From Pseudomonas asturiensis (GTDB taxonomy: Bacteria > Pseudomonadota > Gammaproteobacteria > Pseudomonadales > Pseudomonadaceae), in contig NZ_FRDA01000002.1 of NCBI RefSeq assembly GCF_900143095.1, forward strand, positions 496,001 to 560,000: a DNA stretch of 64,000 nt, given 5' to 3'. Under the pieces are notes generated by a model, which ran no database searches, was not told the DNA's origin, and worked only from the letters and a program-made list of their open reading frames with translations. The position numbers were made by a program, and so were the translations under genes. Positions 24,128 to 36,142 of the stretch are shown piece by piece. The first letter of the stretch is position 1. Every line of letters starts with the position of its first letter.

Positions 24128-25125
24128 ACGACTACGCCCCACTTGTGACTGAAACCCCTGCAGAACATCCCTTCGCGCCGTTCGTGCGCATTCTGGGCAA
24201 GGGCAAGCGTGGCGCACGCAACCTGACGCGCGAAGAAGCGCGCGAGGCCATGGGCATGGTGCTCGATGAGAAAGTCGAGGACACGCAGCTTGGCGCCTTC
24301 CTGATGCTGCTGCGTCATAAGGAAGAAAGCCCGGAAGAACTGGCAGGTTTCACCGAAGCCGTACGCGAACGCCTCAACGCGCCGCCGATACAGATCGATA
24401 TCGACTGGCCGACCTACGCAGGCAAAAAACGCCATCTGCCGTGGTACTTGCTGGCCGCCAAATGCCTGTCCCAGAACGGCATCAAAATACTGCTGCACGG
24501 CGGCGGCGCCCACACCGCCGGGCGGCTGTACACCGAGCAACTGCTCGGTTTGCTGGATATTTCACTGTGCCGCAACTGGTCGTCAGTCGAAACGACGATG
24601 GCACAGAGCAACCTGGCATTCATCCCGCTCGCCGACTGGGCGCCACAATTGCAACGCATGATCGACCTGCGCAACACGCTGGGTCTGCGCTCTCCCATCC
24701 ATTCGCTGGCGCGCATCCTCAATCCGCTGCAAGCGCGCTGCGGTCTGCAAAGCATCTTCCATCCCGGCTATCAAAGCGTACATCGTGACGCGAGCAGCCT
24801 TCTGGGCGACAACGCTATCGTAGTCAAGGGCGATGGCGGTGAGATCGAGATCAACCCGGACACCATCAGCCATCTGTACGGCACCACCGGCGGGCAGCCG
24901 TGGGATGAGGAGTGGCCCGCTCTCTCCCCTCGTCGTCACGTCAAACCGCCCACACTTGAGCCCGCGCAGCTGGTCGCTCTGTGGCGTGGCGAGCTGGAAG
25001 ACAGCTATCCGCAACTGGCGCTGATCTCCACCATGGCGCTGGCATTGCGCGGTCTCGGTATAGCGCGTGACGAAGCGTTTGCGCAGGCCCATACATTCTG
25101 GGAGCGTCGTGACAAGAATCTGTGA
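24124..25125 (+). CDS. ybiB: YbiB/TrpD2-family protein
   Basis: 333 residues resembling anthranilate phosphoribosyltransferase (TrpD) in fold. NLTREEAREAMGMVLDEKVEDTQ is the helical N-terminal domain, and LLHGGGAHTAGRLYTEQLL replaces the phosphoribosyl-pyrophosphate glycine loop. SLARILNPLQARCGLQSIFHPGYQ is typical of YbiB. E. coli YbiB is not a biosynthetic enzyme; it binds nucleic acid and is SOS-linked. ATG 24124 overlaps the tusE stop by 4 bases, making it the fifth gene of the tus operon. Synthase activity is unlikely given the family. Confidence 0.87.
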   Translation: MNDYAPLVTETPAEHPFAPFVRILGKGKRGARNLTREEAREAMGMVLDEKVEDTQLGAFLMLLRHKEESPEELAGFTEAVRERLNAPPIQIDIDWPTYAGKKRHLPWYLLAAKCLSQNGIKILLHGGGAHTAGRLYTEQLLGLLDISLCRNWSSVETTMAQSNLAFIPLADWAPQLQRMIDLRNTLGLRSPIHSLARILNPLQARCGLQSIFHPGYQSVHRDASSLLGDNAIVVKGDGGEIEINPDTISHLYGTTGGQPWDEEWPALSPRRHVKPPTLEPAQLVALWRGELEDSYPQLALISTMALALRGLGIARDEAFAQAHTFWERRDKNL

Positions 25126-25233
25126 CCGATCAGCTTTATCGATGATGATCGGCCACAATTTGCGCTTTTAGGTCGAACCGATGCCACTAGACTGACCTCC
25201 AAATCTTATATATTCAGAAATGGAGAGTCAGAC

Positions 25234-26232
25234 ATGGGCCTTCTGGTCGAAGGACGCTGGCATGACCAGTGGTACGAAAGCAGTAAAGACGGCGCGTTCC
25301 AACGTGAAAACGCTCAGCGCCGTAGCTGGGTCACAGCCGACGGCACACCGGGACCGTCGGGCGAAGGCGGTTTCGCCGCGCAAGCAGGCCGCTACCATTT
25401 ATATGTTTCCCTCGCCTGCCCATGGGCACACCGCACGCTGATTCTTCGCAAGCTCAAAGGCCTGGAAAGTCTGATCGACGTCTCGGTGGTCAGTTGGCTG
25501 ATGCTGGAAAATGGCTGGACCTTCGATCAGCAAAAAGGCTCCAGCGGTGATGCCCTCGACAACCTGACCTTTCTGCATCAGCGCTATACCGCCGACGACC
25601 CTCACTACACAGGCCGGGTCACCGTGCCGGTATTGTGGGACAAACAGCAACAGCGCATCGTCAGCAACGAGTCGGCGGAGATCATCCGCATGTTCAACTC
25701 AGCGTTCGACGAACTGACCGGCAACCGACTGGATTTCTATCCGTCAGCGATGCAGGCGACCATCGACGAACTCAACGAACGCATCTATCCGGCGGTCAAT
25801 AATGGTGTGTATCGCGCAGGCTTTGCGACCTCGCAGCATGCTTATGATGAAGCGTTCGACGATGTATTCGCAGAACTGGACGAGCTGGAAAATCTGCTGG
25901 GAGAAAAGCGTTATCTGGCAGGCGAACACCTGACCGAAGCCGATGTGCGCCTGTTCACGACCGTCGTGCGCTTCGATGCGGTCTATTACAGCCATTTCAA
26001 ATGCAACCAGCGACGAATCGCTGATTACCCGAACCTCAGCAACTGGTTGCGCGAAATGTACCAGTGGCCAGGCATCGCCGAGACCGTGAACTTCGAGCAC
26101 ATCAAGGGTCACTATTACGCGAGCCATCGCACGATCAACCCTACAGGGATCATCCCCAAAGGTCCGGCGCTGAATCTTGAGGCCAGCCATGATCGCGAAC
26201 GGCTGTCCGGCATGGGCGTCTGGAAAAAATAA
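25234..26232 (+). CDS. yqjG: glutathionyl-hydroquinone reductase (YqjG/EcmB family GST)
   Basis: A 332-residue Xi-class glutathione transferase that reduces glutathionyl-hydroquinones to hydroquinones. The catalytic Cys62 lies in SLACPWAHRTLI. IVSNESAEIIRMFNSAFDEL and DVRLFTTVVRFDAVYYSHFKCN are hallmark segments. GGAGAG stands before ATG 25234. It is a single-gene unit, 108 bases after ybiB, and ends in a hairpin shared with convergent cysG. Confidence 0.93.
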   Translation: MGLLVEGRWHDQWYESSKDGAFQRENAQRRSWVTADGTPGPSGEGGFAAQAGRYHLYVSLACPWAHRTLILRKLKGLESLIDVSVVSWLMLENGWTFDQQKGSSGDALDNLTFLHQRYTADDPHYTGRVTVPVLWDKQQQRIVSNESAEIIRMFNSAFDELTGNRLDFYPSAMQATIDELNERIYPAVNNGVYRAGFATSQHAYDEAFDDVFAELDELENLLGEKRYLAGEHLTEADVRLFTTVVRFDAVYYSHFKCNQRRIADYPNLSNWLREMYQWPGIAETVNFEHIKGHYYASHRTINPTGIIPKGPALNLEASHDRERLSGMGVWKK

Positions 26233-26244
26233 GGGAATATGAAG

Positions 26245-26270
26245 ATGGATAGCCCGAACGGGCTATCCAT
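26245..26270. terminator. inverted repeat between convergent yqjG and cysG
   Basis: ATGGATAGCCC (26245-26255) and GGGCTATCCAT (26260-26270) form a perfect 11-bp stem with the loop GAAC. It sits 12 bases after yqjG and 9 bases after the cysG stop (reading minus). Probably bidirectional; T-tracts are weak. Confidence 0.65.
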
Positions 26271-26279
26271 TAACCGACA

Positions 26280-27674
26280 TCAGACACTGGCCTGACTGCC
26301 TTCGAACCAGGCCAGTTTTTCTCGCAATTTCACCACTTCGCCAATGATCACCAGCGTCGGCGCATGCACTTCATGCTCGGCGACCATTTGCGGCAGATTG
26401 GCCAGCGTGCCCGTGAACACACGTTGATTGGTGGTGGTGCCCTGCTGAACCAGCGCGGCTGGCGTATCCGCCGACCGACCATGTTTGATCAGTTCTTCGC
26501 AAATCACCGGTAAACCGATCAACCCCATGTAGAACACCAGGGTCTGCGCCGGAGCCACCAGATCGGACCACGGCAGATCCGTCGTGCCATCCTTCAGGTG
26601 ACCGGTGATGAAACGCACCGATTGCGCATGATCGCGGTGCGTCAGCGGAATACCGGCGTACGCCGCGCAGCCACTGGCGGCCGTGATACCTGGCACCACC
26701 TGAAACGGAATGCCATGAGCGGCCAGTTCTTCGATTTCCTCGCCACCCCGACCAAAGATAAACGGATCACCGCCTTTCAGGCGAACCACACGTTTGCCCT
26801 GTTTGGCCAGATCGACCAACTGCTTGTTGATCTGATCCTGAGGCACGGCGTGTTCGGAGCGACGTTTGCCGACATAGACCCGCTCGGCATCGCGACGGCA
26901 CAGATCAAGAATGGTCGGCGCGACCAGACGGTCATACAGCACCACATCCGCTTGCTGCATCAGACGCAGTGCCTTGAACGTCAGCAGATCCGGATCGCCG
27001 GGACCGGCGCCCACCAGATACACCTCACCGGTTTCCGGTGGCGGTTCGCCTGCAATCTTGGCGATCAGCAGGCGCTCTGCCTCCGCGCCCTGCCCGGCCA
27101 GTTGCCGATCGGCAATGGCCCCCTGAAAAACATCTTCCCAGAAAGCACGACGCTGCTGCACATTTGGAAACAGGCCTTTGACCTGATGACGAAAGCGCGC
27201 CGCCAGGCCTGCCAGTTGCCCGTAGGTCGACGGAATCCAGGTTTCCAGCTTCGCGCGGATCAGTCTCGCCAGCACGGGCGCATCGCCACCGCTGGACACG
27301 GCAATGACCAACGGCGAACGGTCGACAATCGCCGGGAAGATCACCGTACACAGGGCAGGCGCATCCACCACGTTCACCGGCACACAGCGTGACCGGGCAT
27401 CCTGGGAAACCTGGGCGTTCAGCGGCTCGTCGTCGGTTGCGGCAATGATCAGCACGCAGCCTTCAAGATCATCTGCGTGGTAGCCACGCAAAATCAGCTC
27501 ACCGCCGCTCTGGACAACCAGCTCGCGCAACTGACTCTCGATTTCCGGAGCGACGACCCTGATGACGGCGCCTGCCTCGAAGATCAGCCGGGATTTGCGC
27601 AAGGCAATCTCACCGCCGCCGACCACCAGCACTCGGCTGCCACGCAGGTTATGGAACAGCGGCAGGAATTCCAT
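26280..27674 (-). CDS. cysG: siroheme synthase CysG (trifunctional)
   Basis: A 464-residue fusion. The N-terminal NAD-dependent dehydrogenase/ferrochelatase part begins with [18 protein letters not shown]. The C-terminal uroporphyrinogen-III methyltransferase begins with [20 protein letters not shown] (about 217) and includes [21 protein letters not shown]. It makes siroheme for sulfite and nitrite reductases from uroporphyrinogen III. Its ATG directly abuts the serS stop with no gap, and it is the last gene of the minus-strand group from ftsK. Confidence 0.97.
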   Translation of the reverse strand: MEFLPLFHNLRGSRVLVVGGGEIALRKSRLIFEAGAVIRVVAPEIESQLRELVVQSGGELILRGYHADDLEGCVLIIAATDDEPLNAQVSQDARSRCVPVNVVDAPALCTVIFPAIVDRSPLVIAVSSGGDAPVLARLIRAKLETWIPSTYGQLAGLAARFRHQVKGLFPNVQQRRAFWEDVFQGAIADRQLAGQGAEAERLLIAKIAGEPPPETGEVYLVGAGPGDPDLLTFKALRLMQQADVVLYDRLVAPTILDLCRRDAERVYVGKRRSEHAVPQDQINKQLVDLAKQGKRVVRLKGGDPFIFGRGGEEIEELAAHGIPFQVVPGITAASGCAAYAGIPLTHRDHAQSVRFITGHLKDGTTDLPWSDLVAPAQTLVFYMGLIGLPVICEELIKHGRSADTPAALVQQGTTTNQRVFTGTLANLPQMVAEHEVHAPTLVIIGEVVKLREKLAWFEGSQASV

Positions 27675-29345
<1,671 letters not shown>

Positions 29346-29346
<1 letters not shown>

Positions 29347-30668
29347 TACTTTCTCCGCTTGCGAGGGCTTGCTTCATCCAGGGCGCTCAGATGCCTGAGT
29401 TTTTCGCCGATCTTGAGTTCCAGGCCGCGAGGCACTGGCTGGTAATACTGACGCGGTTCGAGCTCATCAGGGAAGTAGTCTTCGCCGGCAGCATAAGCGT
29501 CAGGTTCATCGTGGGCGTAACGGTATTCTTCACCATAACCGAGCTGTTTCATCAGCTTGGTCGGCGCATTGCGCAGATGCAACGGAACCTCGAGCGAGCC
29601 GTGTTCAGAGGCTTCGCGCATGGCGGCCTTGAACGCCATATACACGGCGTTGCTCTTCGCAGCGCAGGCCAGATAGACAATTGCCTGAGCAACCGCCAGC
29701 TCGCCTTCCGGGCTGCCAAGGCGCTCCTGCACGTCCCAGGCGGACATGCACAGAGGCAACGCGCGGGGATCGGCATTACCGATGTCTTCGCTGGCCATGC
29801 GCACCACACGGCGCGCCAGATACAGCGGGTCGCAACCACCATCGATCATGCGGGCGAACCAGTACAACGCCGCATCTGGATTGGAGCCACGAATCGATTT
29901 GTGCAGCGCCGAAATCTGGTCGTAGAACGCTTCGCCGCCCTTGTCAAAACGACGCCGACTGTCGCCCAGCAGGCTTTGCAGCAGTTCGGTGCCAATCTCG
30001 CTGCCATCTTCTGCCAGATCGGAAGCATTTTCGAGCAAGTTGAGCATGCGCCGACCGTCGCCGTCAGCCGCAGCCATCAGAATGGCAAAACCTTCATCGC
30101 TCAGGGTCAGTTGACGCTGACCAAGGCCGCGATGCTCTGTCAAAGCACGGTGCACCAGCTTGCGCAGTGCGGTTTCGTCCAGGCTCTTGAGCACGTAGAC
30201 CCGTGCCCGTGACAGCAAGGCGTTGTTGAGCTCGAACGATGGGTTCTCGGTGGTCGCACCGATGAAGATCAGTGTGCCGTCTTCAACATACGGCAGGAAC
30301 GCATCCTGCTGCGATTTGTTGAAACGATGTACCTCGTCAACAAACAGGATCGTACGCCGACCGTACTGACCCGCCTGCTGCTTGGCGACCTCGACGGCCT
30401 GGCGAATTTCCTTCACCCCGGCCAGCACAGCCGACACCGTTTCGAAGTGTGCGTCCGAAACCTTGGCCAGCAGCCGGGCGAGCGTCGTCTTGCCGACACC
30501 GGGCGGGCCCCAGAAAATCATGGAATGCAGAGCGCCCTGCTCCAGCGCCTCACGCAGCGGCTTGCCATGAGCCAAAACGTGCTCCTGACCGACATACTCA
30601 TCCAGGTTGGTCGCACGCAGGCGTGCGGCCAGCGGCTGGGCAATAGGTTCGCGGCTAAACAGGTCCAT
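29346..30668 (-). CDS. rarA: replication-associated recombination protein RarA (MgsA)
   Basis: A 440-residue AAA+ ATPase of the RarA/WRNIP1 family that acts at stalled forks. Walker A is [16 protein letters not shown] (Lys60), Walker [20 protein letters not shown], and sensor 1 [20 protein letters not shown]. The C-terminal tetramerisation region holds [20 protein letters not shown] and DPRALPLCM. It lies between lolA and crcB in one co-directional series. Confidence 0.96.
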
Positions 30669-30687
30669 GGTCAGGAATCAGGCCTTC

Positions 30688-31311
30688 TTACTCTTGAATG
30701 ACATCAGCACCCTTGGGTATCTGGAACTGAAACGTGCTGGCGGCAATCGACTCATTGGCCTTGACGCCGGTGAACAGGATATTGGTACGCTGGCCAACAC
30801 TGTCGATCAATTGCATGTCGTTGATGATGCCGTTACGAAACGACAGACGCAGGCTGTCGAACAGCGTGTCCTTGGTCTTGGGCTTGAGCACGAAGTCGAT
30901 CACGCCACCGGCTTCCTTGGCTGTGATATCAAAGCTTTCGCTGATTTTCGACACATCACCGGACAGCAGCAGCGCCGGGGTCTGGGTCAGGCGCTGATCC
31001 AGGGTCTTGATAGTGACCTGCTCAAGATCCGGGTCCCAGAGCGAGACTTTCTTGCCATCCGACACCATCAGTTGTTCCTGAGGCGCATCGGTATGCCAGT
31101 TGAACAAACCAGGACGCTGCAGTGCCATCTTGCCGGTCGTTTCCTGCAACTGGGTGCCGCTGCCATCGAGCGTCAACTGGGAAAAGCTTGCTGTCAGCGT
31201 GCGGGAATTTTCCAGCAACTGGGTCAGGCGTGCCACGTCCTTGCTGTCGGCATGGGCGGGAATCACGGAAAAGGTCAGGGCGGTTGCCAACAGCATGCGG
31301 ATAAGACGCAT
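30688..31311 (-). CDS. lolA: outer-membrane lipoprotein carrier protein LolA
   Basis: A 207-residue periplasmic chaperone that ferries lipoproteins from LolCDE to LolB. The signal peptide [21 protein letters not shown] is followed by the LolA barrel, with [30 protein letters not shown] and [21 protein letters not shown] 31311 is chosen because GAGGA stands 6 bases before it; the open frame extends to 31332. It lies between ftsK and rarA. Confidence 0.95.
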   Translation of the reverse strand: MRLIRMLLATALTFSVIPAHADSKDVARLTQLLENSRTLTASFSQLTLDGSGTQLQETTGKMALQRPGLFNWHTDAPQEQLMVSDGKKVSLWDPDLEQVTIKTLDQRLTQTPALLLSGDVSKISESFDITAKEAGGVIDFVLKPKTKDTLFDSLRLSFRNGIINDMQLIDSVGQRTNILFTGVKANESIAASTFQFQIPKGADVIQE

Positions 31312-31387
31312 GGAATTCCTCTTTGCAGTCATTGGGTGGAACGACAGCGAGCAGGACCCGCTGTCGACGCAGTCTGTAACGGTTTAA

Positions 31388-33790
31388 TCAGTCACGCATG
31401 GGGCCGGGAGCGATGACCTCGCGCGAGCCGTTGGTGTTCATGGAGGTCACGACACCAGCCATTTCCATCGCCTCAATCATGCGGGCAGCGCGGTTGTAGC
31501 CAATCTTGAGTTTGCGCTGCACAGCAGAGATCGATGCACGGCGGCTTTCGAGAACGAATTTGACGGCCTCGTCGTAAAGCGCATCACTTTCGCTGTCTTC
31601 ACCACCTTCACCACCACCGCCATCAAAACCACTGCCCGCTTCTTCGACACCAGCCAGAATGTCGTCGTTGTAGTCCGGCGTGCCGCGCAGCTTCCATGCT
31701 TCTACCACGCGGTGCACTTCTTCGTCGGAGACGAAAGCACCGTGTACACGAATCGGCAGGCTGGTGCCGGGTGGCATGTAGAGCATGTCGCCGTGGCCCA
31801 ACAGTTGCTCGGCACCACCCTGGTCGATGATGGTCCGCGAATCGATCTTGCTCGATACCTGAAACGCCATGCGTGTCGGAATGTTGGCCTTGATCAGGCC
31901 AGTGATCACGTCCACCGACGGCCGCTGGGTCGCAAGAATCAGGTGAATACCGGCAGCACGCGCCTTCTGGGCGATGCGGGCGATGAGTTCTTCGACCTTC
32001 TTGCCGACGATCATCATCATGTCGGCGAACTCGTCCACCACCACCACGATGGTTGGCAACTTGGTCAACAGCGGCGCTTCGTCATGAATGCTCTCGCGCT
32101 TGTACAAAGGATCCGCCAAAGGCTCTCCGGCATCCTGAGCATCCTTGACCTTCTGGTTGAAGCCCGACAGGTTACGCACGCCCATCTTGGCCATCAGCTT
32201 GTAACGACGCTCCATCTCCGCGACGCTCCAGCGCAAGGCGTTGGCAGCGTCCTTCATGTCGGTCACCACCGGACAGAGCAGGTGCGGGATACCTTCGTAG
32301 ATCGACAATTCAAGCATCTTCGGGTCGATCATGATCAGCTTGGCGTCGTCCGGACCGGACTTGAACAGGATCGAAAGGATCATCGCGTTGACGCCCACCG
32401 ACTTACCGGAACCCGTCGTACCCGCGACGAGCAGGTGCGGCATCTTCGCCAGATCGGTGATGACCGGCTTGCCGCCGATGTCATGACCGAGCGCCAGCGT
32501 CACAGGAGACTTGGCGTTGTCGTATTCAGGCGTGGACAGTACTTCCGAGAAACGCACGATCTGGCGGTCCTCGTTGGGGATCTCGATGCCGACAGTGGTC
32601 TTGCCCGGAATCACTTCGACCACACGTACGCTGGTCACGGCCAGCGAGCGCGCAAGGTCCTTGGCCAGGTTGGAAATACGACTGACCTTGACGCCAGCGG
32701 CTGGCTGGATCTCGTAACGCGTAATCACCGGACCCGGATGGATGGAGTCCACCGACACCTCGACGCCAAACTCCTTGAGTTTGATTTCCAGCAGATGCCC
32801 GACAGCCGCCAGCGACTCGGGCGAGTAGTTGAGTTGCTTCTTTTCCGCCGGGTCGAGAATCGAAATCGGGGGCAATGTGCCTTCCACCGCGCTGTCGACG
32901 AACAACGGCGCCTGCTTTTCCTTCTGCACACGCTTGCTTGGCTCAGGTGGACGAGACGGCGCGGGAGCGATCACCGCCGGCACATGCTTTTCGCGCTCGG
33001 TCATGTGTTTGCTCAGGGATTCCTCGCGCTCGATCAGACGCTCGCGGGCCTTGGCCTGCTCGCGGCGGTCGGGAGCTACCGGCGCAACGACATCGTTGAC
33101 TCGCATATCGACTTCACGCAGTTGCGCCACCATCTGCTTGCGCTCGGCACGTGCCGTCCACCAGCGGTTGGCTGCGCCCTGAAACAGCTCGAACAGGTCC
33201 AGCGTGATCTTGCCGGTCACGTCCATGACCTTGAACCAGGAGAGGTCGGTAAACACGGTAAGGCCAAACAGGAACAGGGCAATGAACAGCAAGGTGCTGC
33301 CCTGGATATTCAGTGCCTTCTTGGCCAGATCGCCCAGCACCTCGCCGAGCACGCCACCGGCGGAACCTGGGAAACCTGCCGAAAAATGGAAGTGGATGTG
33401 CGCCAGCGCAGCACCCGCCAGCACCAGGAAGACCAGCCCGATCAAACGCCATGAAAACAGCCAGCCGCTCCACTGCCACGGTTCGTGACGATGGCGAAAG
33501 ACCTGCCAGGCCTTGATCGCCAGCAGCAACGGAAAAATATAGGCAAAGTAGCCCAGCACCATGAACAGGATGTCAGCACAGAACGCCCCGGCACGGCCGG
33601 CGGCGTTCTGGACCTGCGAGGCGCTGCTGGTATGGCTCCAGCCGGGATCGCTCTGATCGTAGGTCAACAGCGCCATCATCAGGTACAGGCACAGGGCACC
33701 GAAGGCAATCAGAGCGCCTTCCTTGAGTCGATAATGCAATTGCTGCCGCCAAAGCGGAACAGCGCTGGGTGCTGGTGTGGATTTCTTCAA
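31388..33790 (-). CDS. ftsK: DNA translocase FtsK
   Basis: An 800-residue chromosome-segregation and cell-division motor. Four or five N-terminal membrane segments (to about residue 200) are followed by a short linker. The RecA-like motor has Walker A GTTGSGKS (Lys463) and Walker [13 protein letters not shown]. The C-terminal gamma winged helix reads [20 protein letters not shown] and recognises KOPS sites. The start is read as TTG 33790 (MKKSTPAPS), with AGGAAA before it; a TTG start would fit low expression. It heads the minus-strand group ftsK-lolA-rarA-crcB-serS-cysG. Confidence 0.97.
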   Translation of the reverse strand: MKKSTPAPSAVPLWRQQLHYRLKEGALIAFGALCLYLMMALLTYDQSDPGWSHTSSASQVQNAAGRAGAFCADILFMVLGYFAYIFPLLLAIKAWQVFRHRHEPWQWSGWLFSWRLIGLVFLVLAGAALAHIHFHFSAGFPGSAGGVLGEVLGDLAKKALNIQGSTLLFIALFLFGLTVFTDLSWFKVMDVTGKITLDLFELFQGAANRWWTARAERKQMVAQLREVDMRVNDVVAPVAPDRREQAKARERLIEREESLSKHMTEREKHVPAVIAPAPSRPPEPSKRVQKEKQAPLFVDSAVEGTLPPISILDPAEKKQLNYSPESLAAVGHLLEIKLKEFGVEVSVDSIHPGPVITRYEIQPAAGVKVSRISNLAKDLARSLAVTSVRVVEVIPGKTTVGIEIPNEDRQIVRFSEVLSTPEYDNAKSPVTLALGHDIGGKPVITDLAKMPHLLVAGTTGSGKSVGVNAMILSILFKSGPDDAKLIMIDPKMLELSIYEGIPHLLCPVVTDMKDAANALRWSVAEMERRYKLMAKMGVRNLSGFNQKVKDAQDAGEPLADPLYKRESIHDEAPLLTKLPTIVVVVDEFADMMMIVGKKVEELIARIAQKARAAGIHLILATQRPSVDVITGLIKANIPTRMAFQVSSKIDSRTIIDQGGAEQLLGHGDMLYMPPGTSLPIRVHGAFVSDEEVHRVVEAWKLRGTPDYNDDILAGVEEAGSGFDGGGGEGGEDSESDALYDEAVKFVLESRRASISAVQRKLKIGYNRAARMIEAMEMAGVVTSMNTNGSREVIAPGPMRD

Positions 33791-34269
33791 AACGCTTTAT
33801 TTCCTGCGCTGGAGCGCGAACATCTCGTTGATTGACTTTGAACAACTGCGCAAAGGTAACGACTGGGCCTTGGTGAGCAAAGGCTCGCAGCTATCTGGAA
33901 CGCCTGATTGAAAGCCGTTTGATGATAATGCGCAATGTCGGCATTGTACGGCCTCAAGAGCCGTAAGGTCTGTACGAAAACTCGCTGAACCGGTTGCACA
34001 CCGCACAAAAACCTTGCGCAGACGCCGTTAATTTTCAAGCATTGCCGACCACGTTCAATTTGAGCATGCATTCTGTTGCGTGACAAAGGCTTATGACATG
34101 ATTCGAACAACCGGGTACAACCCGATGCCCCTGAACTGCCCTTTGTATGCGCACCCTATCGAACGCCACAGGTACGTACCATAATGACGATCGTTTGTGA
34201 CCGCATTTGCCGCTCAGAGTTGCACGCACGCCAGGCGTGCGCCCTCCCCTTCCGCAAAGTCGTGACGCC
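33791..34269. other. divergent intergenic region between ftsK and aat
   Basis: 479 bases with no supportable gene. It contains GGTACGTACC (34171-34180, a perfect palindrome) and an 8-bp inverted repeat around one base at 34225-34241 (CGCACGCC-A-GGCGTGCG), 28 bases before the aat start. From memory, P. aeruginosa has a thioredoxin reductase gene in this position; none is here. Confidence 0.5.
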
Positions 34270-34959
34270 ATGCTGACCTGGTTGCAACGCAACAGCCTCG
34301 ATTTCCCACCACTGGACAAAGCGCTGCGCGAGCCCAACGGCTTGCTGGCTGCTGGCGGCGACCTGTCCGCCGACCGACTGATTCGCGCCTATCGCCACGG
34401 TTGTTTCCCATGGTTCCAAGAGGGTCAGCCGATCCTGTGGTGGTCGCCGGACCCGCGCACCGTTCTGCTGCCAGATGAGCTGCATGTTTCGCGCAGCCTG
34501 GGCAAAACCTTGCGTCAGGCTCGTTACAGCGTGACGTTCGACAAGGATTTTGCGGCGGTCATACAGGCCTGCGCAGCACCGCGCAGCTACGCCAATGAAA
34601 CCTGGATCACGACATCGATGCAGGACGCCTACCTTGAACTTCATCGGCGCGGCCATGCTCACAGCGTCGAGGTCTGGGAGGAAGAAACACTGGTGGGCGG
34701 ACTGTACGGCCTGGCAATGGGGCAACTGTTCTTCGGGGAATCCATGTTCAGCCGTGCAGACAACGCCTCGAAGGTCGGATTCGCCACGCTGGTCGAACGC
34801 CTGCAGGCCTGGGGATTCGTACTGATCGACTGCCAGATGCCCACTGAGCACCTTCACAGCTTCGGAGCACGCTCTATTCCCCGTCAGATGTTTGCCGACT
34901 ACCTGAACAGGCACCTCGATAGCCCGACTAACGCAGACTGGTTGCCTAGGCGAGTTTGA
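34270..34959 (+). CDS. aat: leucyl/phenylalanyl-tRNA--protein transferase
   Basis: 229 residues. Diagnostic sequences are [61 protein letters not shown] and [18 protein letters not shown]. It adds Leu or Phe from aminoacyl-tRNA to proteins with N-terminal Lys or Arg, creating primary N-degrons for ClpS/ClpAP, whose genes are 3 kb downstream. The start at ATG 34270 fits the family ([14 protein letters not shown]), although no clear Shine-Dalgarno precedes it; a GC-rich hairpin does. Confidence 0.96.
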   Translation: MLTWLQRNSLDFPPLDKALREPNGLLAAGGDLSADRLIRAYRHGCFPWFQEGQPILWWSPDPRTVLLPDELHVSRSLGKTLRQARYSVTFDKDFAAVIQACAAPRSYANETWITTSMQDAYLELHRRGHAHSVEVWEEETLVGGLYGLAMGQLFFGESMFSRADNASKVGFATLVERLQAWGFVLIDCQMPTEHLHSFGARSIPRQMFADYLNRHLDSPTNADWLPRRV

Positions 34960-35008
34960 CAGGCTGGCATACACTCATACCTATGGATTTTCTGACAAGG
35001 GGGCGATC

Positions 35009-35716
35009 ATGACCGAGCTGGCGCGGCTTAAGTTTTATGCCACTCAACCCCATACCTGCAGTTATTTGCCTGAAGAGCAGGCGACTACGCTGTTTCTGGA
35101 CCCCAGCCAACCCATGGACGTACAGGTTTACGCGGACCTGTCGGACATGGGCTTTCGGCGCAGCGGCGATCACCTGTACCGCCCTCACTGTCAGAATTGC
35201 AGCGCCTGTGTGCCTGCACGCATTCCCGTGAACCTTTTTGTGCCCGACAGACAGCAGAAACGGATTCTCAAGCGCAACGCCGACATTCAGGTACGCAGCA
35301 CCAAACCCGTTTTCACCCAGGAATATTTCGAGCTTTACAGGCGCTACATCGAAGAACGGCACGCCGATGGCGACATGTTTCCACCCAGTCGCGACCAGTT
35401 TTCGACATTTCTGGTACGCGACCTGCCATTTTCGCGCTTTTACGAATTTCGCCTCGATGAGCGACTGCTGGCAGTCGCTGTCACCGACCTGTTGCCCAAC
35501 GGCCTTTCTGCGGTTTACACCTTTTACGAACCGGACGAGGAGCGCCGCAGTCTGGGGCGATACGCGATTTTATGGCAGATCGCCGAAGCCGCCAGACTTC
35601 AGTTGCACGCGGTGTACCTGGGGTACTGGATAAAGAACTGCAAAAAGATGAATTACAAGACCCAATATCGCCCTATCGAGCTTCTGACCAATCAAAGATG
35701 GGTCACTCTGTATTGA
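35009..35716 (+). CDS. bpt: aspartate/glutamate leucyltransferase (Bpt, arginyltransferase-like)
   Basis: 235 residues of the ATE1-like bacterial Bpt group. Visible segments are THPCxYLPEEQ-type ([18 protein letters not shown]), [18 protein letters not shown] with conserved cysteines, [13 protein letters not shown] and [17 protein letters not shown]. It transfers Leu to N-terminal Asp or Glu, making these destabilising. GGGGG lies before ATG 35009; 49 bases separate it from aat, so they form one unit. Together with ClpS and ClpA nearby it completes the N-degron branch. Confidence 0.95.
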   Translation: MTELARLKFYATQPHTCSYLPEEQATTLFLDPSQPMDVQVYADLSDMGFRRSGDHLYRPHCQNCSACVPARIPVNLFVPDRQQKRILKRNADIQVRSTKPVFTQEYFELYRRYIEERHADGDMFPPSRDQFSTFLVRDLPFSRFYEFRLDERLLAVAVTDLLPNGLSAVYTFYEPDEERRSLGRYAILWQIAEAARLQLHAVYLGYWIKNCKKMNYKTQYRPIELLTNQRWVTLY

Positions 35717-35721
35717 ACCCC

Positions 35722-35751
35722 TTGGCTTAAACAGGTTTTTTCGGGCACAAT
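35722..35751 (+). promoter_or_regulatory. possible infA promoter
   Basis: TTGGCT at 35722-35727 and CACAAT at 35746-35751 with an 18-base spacer each match sigma-70 boxes at 4 of 6 positions. It lies just after bpt and 67 bases before infA, so infA would be separately transcribed. Confidence 0.35.
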
Positions 35752-35817
35752 GCACGCCGCTTTTGCCTGGCGCCACTTGCACCGGGCCACTCATTTGTAT
35801 ACCGAGGGCTTTACTGC

Positions 35818-36036
35818 ATGTCGAAAGAAGACAGCTTCGAAATGGAAGGCACTGTCGTCGACACCCTGCCCAACACCATGTTTCGCGTGGAGTTGGAAAA
35901 CGGGCACGTCGTAACCGCGCATATCTCCGGCAAGATGCGCAAGAATTACATCCGTATTCTGACCGGCGACAAGGTGCGTGTAGAGTTGACGCCCTATGAC
36001 TTGAGTAAAGGGCGTATCACCTACCGCGCTCGTTAA
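35818..36036 (+). CDS. infA: translation initiation factor IF-1
   Basis: The 72-residue OB-fold protein of full family length, [20 protein letters not shown] through [19 protein letters not shown]-1 occupies the ribosomal A site during initiation. GAGGG stands before ATG 35818. A perfect 16-bp terminator palindrome follows 11 bases after the stop. Confidence 0.99.
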
Positions 36037-36047
36037 TCAGGCATCAA

Positions 36048-36080
36048 CAAAAACGCCCGGCATATGCCGGGCGTTTTTGT
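36048..36080. terminator. terminator between infA and convergent clpA
   Basis: The sequence 36048-36079 is one uninterrupted 32-base palindrome (arms CAAAAACGCCCGGCAT), with A-run and T-run on the two sides, so it should act on both strands. Confidence 0.9.
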
Positions 36081-36142
36081 TTCTGCAGGATACTCAGCAC
36101 GCTCAAGTGCTGCGCCCGCTCCCGGACGCAGCGCCCTCTACA

